Below are positions 10,973 to 64,000 of a stretch of DNA of 64,000 nucleotides, piece by piece. Position 1 is the stretch's first letter; each line of letters opens with the position of its first letter. Source of the stretch: Aplysia californica (lineage: Eukaryota; Mollusca; Gastropoda; Aplysiida; Aplysiidae); NCBI RefSeq assembly GCF_000002075.1, contig NW_004797272.1:3197556-3261555 (forward strand), given 5' to 3'. The notes beneath the pieces were generated by a model. It ran no database searches. It worked only from the letters and a program-made list of their open reading frames with translations, and was not told the DNA's origin. The position numbers were made by a program, and so were the translations under genes.

Positions 10973-11787
10973 TAGCATCTGCGTTTGTCGCGGCCGCGCG
11001 GGCCGTGATTTTTGCATTAAAAAACAAACAAACAAAAACAAAGCTACTTCATAACATATTAGATATGTACTTTGATCAGTTTTAAGATGTCCATGTGTAT
11101 CTATTTTCATGCGGAGATTTTATGAACATTACCTACTGTTTATATTGCTGTCGGACTTTTATTTTTATTTTTCCCTCTTTGTTGTGTTTTAATTTGTTGG
11201 TGTATTAATTTTTCTAAAAATTGTCCTGATGATTTGTTTTTCTTTTTTTGAGTTTATACAGCGTAATGTCATTTAATTTAATGCTGTTTCTACCCTTTAA
11301 AAAATATAAATGTCTTATGTTTAGAGCATGTTTCCACCAAAACCGAATACTGACACTGGCACGCCCCAATCGTGTGTGATTCCACAATTTACTTGTAATA
11401 TCCTGTTGGCCAACTTTTTCTTGGATTACACATGTTTAGGGTTAAAACAGCCAATCTTCGGATAGGTGGACACGCGACCTTATTTGTTAATTTTTGTGGT
11501 TATTTATCCGTGCTGTTCTATTTTTCATTTAATTCTACTGTGAAATTTTTATTTTTCACGTTTTTACCTTGTGGGTGACTACAGTAAATGATATTCTGAA
11601 TGCTTAAAACAGAGCACAAGAAATTCAGGTGCTTTAGATTGTAACCTCTATCAACATTATATTGCCATATACGTCGTCACAGAGAGTTGAAACTTGAACA
11701 TTAATGACAACTTTTTGGGGGGTAACTTTTGCCACTTTTTGTGGCAACTTTTGGACCCCAAAAAAATGGCAACAAACGCAGATGCTA
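10973..11787 (+). mobile_element. TAGCATCTGCG element, copy 2
   Basis: 815 bp, ends TAGCATCTGCGTTTGT and ACAAACGCAGATGCTA. It matches copy 1 along most of its length, for example GGGTTAAAACAGCCAATCTT and CAGAGCACAAGAAATTCAGG. A NotI-like GCGGCCGCGC is present just inside the left end. Confidence 0.75.
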
Positions 11788-12130
11788 GGTAATCGAGTTT
11801 TGTTGCTCATAAAGCATGTCTAGACGTAATCAAAATGTACAGCCCTGTACGATGGCAACATTTATGCGCATCAGACACATTTACATGGCGAAGTATTTAC
11901 TTGTATGCCTGAAATACGATGTGTTTAGACGTTCATGAGTTAAAGACTCCATACATAAATGCATGTTTAAAAGTAATGGCATTGTTTTCAGGCGACATAC
12001 TGAAATATGCGCAAAATAGCTGCAAAATCCTTACATTCCATCCTTTTTGAAAGACACTATAAACAATGCGCAATACAAAAATTCTTTGCTTGTGCTGCAA
12101 CTGCAGCTTATATAATATTAACAACATAAT

Positions 12131-12860
12131 ACGAGGTGGGTTCAATAAGTCTTTGGTATAAAACTATGAAGGAATAGAGATAGAGCTTTTTAACTTGGTG
12201 CACATACTTTTATTTCTCTACTTAGTCACAATGCAGAGTAACAGTAACGCATTTCTGCCACCTCTCTTTGACCTTCTAAAGTCCTTGAGAGAAAAAATGG
12301 CCGCTGACAAGTCTACAACAGCTTCAATGGCGTCCTCCTCCTCGTGGAAACATCCTTCACTTCGAGTGATTTTTAAAAAGATTAGGAAACGGTAAAACGT
12401 CTTAGGGGGCTAGGTCTGGTGAATAAGCTGGGTGTGACAGGATTTCAAAGCCTCACTGTTCTGCTGTCTGGACTGCTTGTTGTGTTGTCATACAGTAGGA
12501 GGACCCCATTACGGAGTTTTCCTGGCCTTTCGTCACTAATCCGGACCGCAATCTTACTTGCAAACCCGAGTAGTAGCCTCCTGTGACTGTTTTTCCATTT
12601 TCCAGGTAATCAGTCATGATGATACCTTCACAATTCCAGAAACGCAACAGTATGAACTTTCCACTTTATGGTGTTACCTTAGCCTTCTTTGGTGAGGGAG
12701 GTGTTTTCCACTGCATGGAGGACATGTTTTGTTCTGGATCAAAGGATAAATCCATGTTTCATGCATAGTCGCTATGTTTTTAAAGAATTTTGTGTCATTT
12801 GACTCAAAACCCTCTGCTTCGTTTGTTCACAAGTCAGAAGGCAGGGTATCCGCCGTGCAG
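12131..12860 (-). mobile_element. Degraded mariner-like element, second family
   Basis: Left end CGAGGTGGGTTCAATAAGTC looks like a mariner terminal repeat. Minus-strand pieces read YAWNMDLSFDPEQN (about 12770-12720), SSMQWKTPPSPKKAKVTP (about 12700) and FWNCEGIIMTDYLENGKTVT (about 12640), the region after the first catalytic Asp. Several frame breaks; no matching right end found. Older than the element at 6638-7997. Confidence 0.75.
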
Positions 12861-13940
12861 ACACCTTTTTCACATAAAGTAGTGCTGGGCGGCTAGGTTC
12901 CCGATTATTGACAGCTAGGAATCGTACAAATCGACTCCGAACCCAATTACTTACTTTCTAATTATGTAATTTTTTTTCCCGTGGTTACCTGGTTGGCTCC
13001 AAACATTTTCAGGATTTCGGATGACCTTGATTTCGGAACACTACGAAACATCAACTTCAATTTTTATTATTAGTAGATCTCTACACTCATTCTTTTCCAC
13101 ATTGTGAGTTGTCTACCATTATCTAAATCATGTTGTTTTTTTATGTCCAACTATGTTTCCATATGTACCGATTTGCTGCATGTCTGAATTTTAACCATGC
13201 ACAATGACATTGAATTAAAATGTGCGTATTTTTAGAAGAGATTTTTTTTTTATTCTTTTTTTTTTTTTTGGGGGGGGGGGGGGGGGGGTTAATTCTTCTA
13301 GATTGCGCAAGCGTTTGCCTTACTTCTTTTATTGTACCGCGTTCAGTATCTCCTATAAAATGCAATTTATTAACTCTTTATCTCTTAGGGGGGGGGGGGG
13401 GGGGGTAAACCCACTATGCCAGGGCCCTTTTGGGTCAGCTGTGGGAGAGGCTGATGGATAGAGACTTCACAATGTGCTCACTCATCCGCGGCTGAACAGT
13501 TCTTATTATTGGAAGGTAAACTTGGGTAAACTATGGGAGGAACCAAAAACCTCGCTTACTTGCTAGTTAGAGAGCGGTTCATTTGTAGGAGGGGCTAACA
13601 ATTACATGAATATAATGGATTATGACAGCTCATCCACAGTGTTAGGGGCCGATATATATAATTTATGAAAACGAGTCGGGCGATGAGAGACGTGTGATCA
13701 TCTTACAGCTGTTTTGGACAGTGCCATTGAATAGAAAAAAACGCAAGAGAAGTAAAAGTGGCAATTTATACACGTGGCTGTCTTGGACAATTGTCCATTA
13801 TGGCAGGTTCAGCTGTATTTAAAATAAGAGTAAAAATAACGGAAAAGGAAGAAAAATTTTTTTGACAAAAGGGTCTGTTAAGAATGAGTTTCTAAAAAAT
13901 TACCAAATTATTTTTTTCCTTGAAAAATTTCTCAACATCT
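12861..13940. other. Intergenic with poly-T/poly-G runs
   Basis: Contains T9-T11/G18 at 13243-13288 and a G run of about 17 at 13389-13405; a weak match to the 178-bp MITE core at 13770-13815. No gene seen. Confidence 0.45.
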
Positions 13941-13944
13941 CAAG

Positions 13945-14225
13945 TCAGTAGCTCACTGGTTAGGCTCTCAGACTTGCAATCATTAGTCGTGGGTTCGAAT
14001 CCCATCAAAGAGCTGATGAAGTGTCCTTGGGAAAGGCACTTTTTATGACTCTCTTCGCCCAGGTGGGAATGGGTTCCCCGCTATGGACAGCGAAAGATCT
14101 GGTCAGTTTGTTCGTACTGCTTGCCCTATATATACTTCCCAGGAAGATAAGAATGTTTCCAATAGTGTTCTAGGGTCTGCTGGGGTAATAATAATGTATA
14201 AAGCACATTCTTAACTCAATGACCA
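13945..14225 (+). repeat. tRNA-derived SINE, type A, near complete
   Basis: GTAGCTCACTGGTTAGGC head, GGGTTCGAATCCCA B-box (a near-perfect tRNA B-box), GTGTCCTTGGGAAAGGCACT, AGGTGGGAATGGGTTCCC, GGTCTGCTGGGGTAATAATA. Lacks the last part of the tail. Confidence 0.8.
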
Positions 14226-14533
14226 TGCAATTTAAAATCATGTTTCCGCGCAATTCTCTCGTGTTTGTGGAAATGTCACACAACATATTACATTTTTTAA
14301 ACCGTTTGTTTCGTGTCAAACTGATCAATAAAGCATTACCAGACGTAGAATTCATTTATCTTTGACTTCCGAGTCAAACTAAAGGCTTGTTAGCTCGTAC
14401 TTTTTTATATTTGGCATGTACCATAATAAATAAAAACATTACATCGCACGGTGGAACCGTCCAGCCATGGTTAAAGTTAAAGAGTCAAGCATGTGCTTTT
14501 AGCAAAAACTAGTGTAACGATGTAGCATGAGTT

Positions 14534-14706
14534 TTAGCTTTTAGTTAGCATTTTACAGCACATGCAGCACTATAAGGTCATATGAGTGCTGAAGATCAGA
14601 AGTGTTACAAGAGAATAACAAACACAAGAAAGAAGGAGATATAAGGACAATAAATATTTGATAGGAAAGAAGGAGCAAACCGCACCAGAGCACCCGCCAA
14701 CCACCC
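14534..14706 (-). repeat. Family S short repeat, reverse copy
   Basis: Contains AGGTCATATGAGTGCTGAAG, GTTACAAGAGAATAACAAAC and CGCCAACCACCC at the spacing seen in the other copies. Downstream of the COPS2 polyadenylation signal. Confidence 0.65.
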
Positions 14707-14999
14707 ATGTAGCATGAGTGGTAGAGCAAAGCAACAGCACAAATTGTGACCATTCGTACTGGTTTGAAAGCCAGGATTTATTTACAATGTACATATCAAG
14801 TGGGCATTCAAAAAGGATTCAGCTCTGTGCTCACAAAGTCATTCTAAAAAAAAGAAGCTCTAGAATCCCCTCTTCAATATAAACAAACACAGTCTTCCAT
14901 TGAAGGCATCTTAACAGTTCATACGAAAAAAACCCAGTGCCTTCCACAGAAAAAACAATGACCAAATAACATAATACAAGAGTATTTTAATGAAAACCA

Positions 15000-15005
15000 T
15001 TTATT
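15000..15005 (-). promoter_or_regulatory. COPS2 polyadenylation signal
   Basis: AATAAA on the minus strand about 250 bases past the COPS2 stop codon. It is the first canonical hexamer after the stop, so the 3' UTR is probably about 270 nt. Confidence 0.6.
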
Positions 15006-15253
15006 CAAAACAAAACAAATTTCACAAGCTCACGGGTGTTTTTATCAGGAAATGAAGGCTGTTCACTACAACAACCAAAAGTGTAACATTGTGTTCACAA
15101 ACCACTGACAGAAATGACTTGCAGTTTTCCAGAACAGATCATAAAGGATTACGAAAAGCACAGAACATCTTTTATCATACACTCAACAATGTCATACTAA
15201 TAAGCATCCCCTGAAATCATCCTCTTTATCATGCACTTTCAGTCACTGCCAGT

Positions 15254-38746
<23,493 letters not shown>

Positions 38747-39583
38747 TTTTGTTGGCTACTGTTAGTGCTTGGTAAATGCAAAGTCACAACCACTGCCCTG
38801 CAATTTACTTGAGAGTAATACTTTCCTAAACTCAGTTATAAAATGAAGATAGTCTTGCTCCAGCCTGATTCGAGCCGAAATATTTCGCTCTCTGCTAGGC
38901 CTAGAACTATTGTTGTTGATCTCTTCCCATTTTCTCTCGGCGAGACACCGAGACCATGAAGTGAAGTAATCATAATCATCACCAAGAGACATATTTGTAT
39001 CGATCCCTTATTGGCAAATTGCGATACCATATTCCCGCATTTTCCTGCTGATACAAAATCTAGATCTACATGCATTACTATGTCATTCTCTTGCAGAGTG
39101 ACTGAATGTGTGTGTGTGTGTATGTGTGTGTGTGTTCAGTGTAAAATGGAGTTCAGGGACGGGTGGAGCGGCGTGGTTTTTTTATTTATAAAAAATAGTG
39201 TTGGACAGAAGCTCTGATCTGAGCCGATAAATAGGGCATAGATCTGCATGTTTGTCAATTTCTTGCTCTTATTACTCAAAAAAGTGTATCTTTGAAACGC
39301 CTTTTAAAACAGTTTATTCTGCCAATAAAATTATACCAGTCAAAATACATGTAGAATCTATTTCAATCATCAACTAATAAATAACTTTCAAAGTCAAAGA
39401 TTTGTTTTTGTCTTTTTTTTTCCAGTTGTGATTGTCGTTTTTTTCTTCGTCTTCTTCTGCTAATAAACACTTATTACCTCGTCACCGGCAGTTCTTTGGT
39501 CACCGAGTAAAAGGGAGGACACTCTGGTAGCCTATTTAGGGCCTAGATCTTGCCTGGTATTTACATTGCCAACTGTGCTAAAC
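38747..39583. promoter_or_regulatory. Head-to-head COPS2/PGM3 intergenic region, probable bidirectional promoter
   Basis: Only 837 bp separate the two divergent start codons, and no other coding exon is seen in it. It contains a short (TG)n tract near 39105-39137 and one AGATCTA motif at 39058. No clear TATA box is placed for either gene. Transcription start sites cannot be fixed from sequence alone. Confidence 0.6.
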
Positions 39584-63601
<24,018 letters not shown>

Positions 63602-64000
63602 GTATGTGTCCTTTTGAATAGTATTTCTACATTTATCATTCATAATTCATTCTGTCATAGTTTTTGTCTCAATAGATCTGAGGGTCTAAAACTTTCCAGC
63701 GCCTACTTTCATTTTAAGTCTTAAATGCTGATTTTTATTCAGTCGTCACTGTCACAGTTTTTGTAATACTGTGCTGAAAACTATCACATTCTACAGTGCA
63801 AACTGCAGATTACATGTACATGCACTCAAACACTAACAAACTGATAAGTGAAATTGGACGGAACTGAATGTTGAAAGACCGCTCTTCAATTTTGGTAGGA
63901 ACATATACTGCACTGGTGATACTAGCGAAACACATACCTTTGACTTCATCATTGAGCTATCACAGCGTAAATGGCACTGAAATAAATGTCATGTAACTTT

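Noticed and set aside
13945-14030. tRNA gene
   Set aside because: Good B-box but it is the head of a SINE with a conserved body; same for 8946 and 32945.

Overview
This is a metazoan nuclear genome window: widely spaced introns with GT-AG borders, two conserved eukaryotic housekeeping genes, and about half of the remaining DNA built from recognisable repeats. The mix of mariner, pogo/Tigger-like, hAT and piggyBac-type elements, CR1-like LINEs and tRNA-derived SINEs, together with protein sequences close to but distinct from vertebrate ones, suggests a lophotrochozoan invertebrate, probably a mollusc. That placement is inference, not proof.

Two host genes lie head to head. COPS2 (COP9 signalosome subunit 2) runs on the minus strand from 38746 to 15254 in 13 coding exons that join in frame to a complete 444-residue protein. 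PGM3 (phosphoacetylglucosamine mutase) runs on the plus strand from 39584 to beyond the window; 15 coding exons give 497 codons, and only the last part, including the phosphate-binding loop, is missing. The start codons are 837 bp apart, so the gap 38747-39583 is a likely shared promoter. The products are not functionally linked: one acts in cullin deneddylation, the other in UDP-GlcNAc synthesis.

Region by region: 1-15000 is downstream of COPS2. It holds a possible terminal exon of a third gene (544-773, death-domain-like), a small cysteine-rich ORF (4476-4628) and many repeats, including a mariner inserted into a SINE and a 948-bp inverted-repeat element inserted into another SINE. 15000-27700 holds COPS2 exons 2-13 among short repeats, notably a (TAAAAC)-ended family. 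27692-38695 is COPS2 intron 1, an 11-kb repeat sink with a pogo-like element, a 3.8-kb element whose ends are arrays of inverted TTCGCAC units and which contains a FAR1/ZSWIM-like exon, a 255-bp MITE, a hAT MITE with a triplicated end, and a 989-base gap. 39679-63480 holds PGM3 introns with LINE fragments, MITEs and a piggyBac-like element.

The most unusual signal is a group of tandem arrays at 31.3, 33.1, 37.0-38.3 and 40.2 kb, on both sides of the shared promoter. Each array repeats an A/T-edged palindrome (TATT...AATA) with a period of about 33-37 bp, but each uses a different GC-containing core. I do not recognise this arrangement as a named element class.
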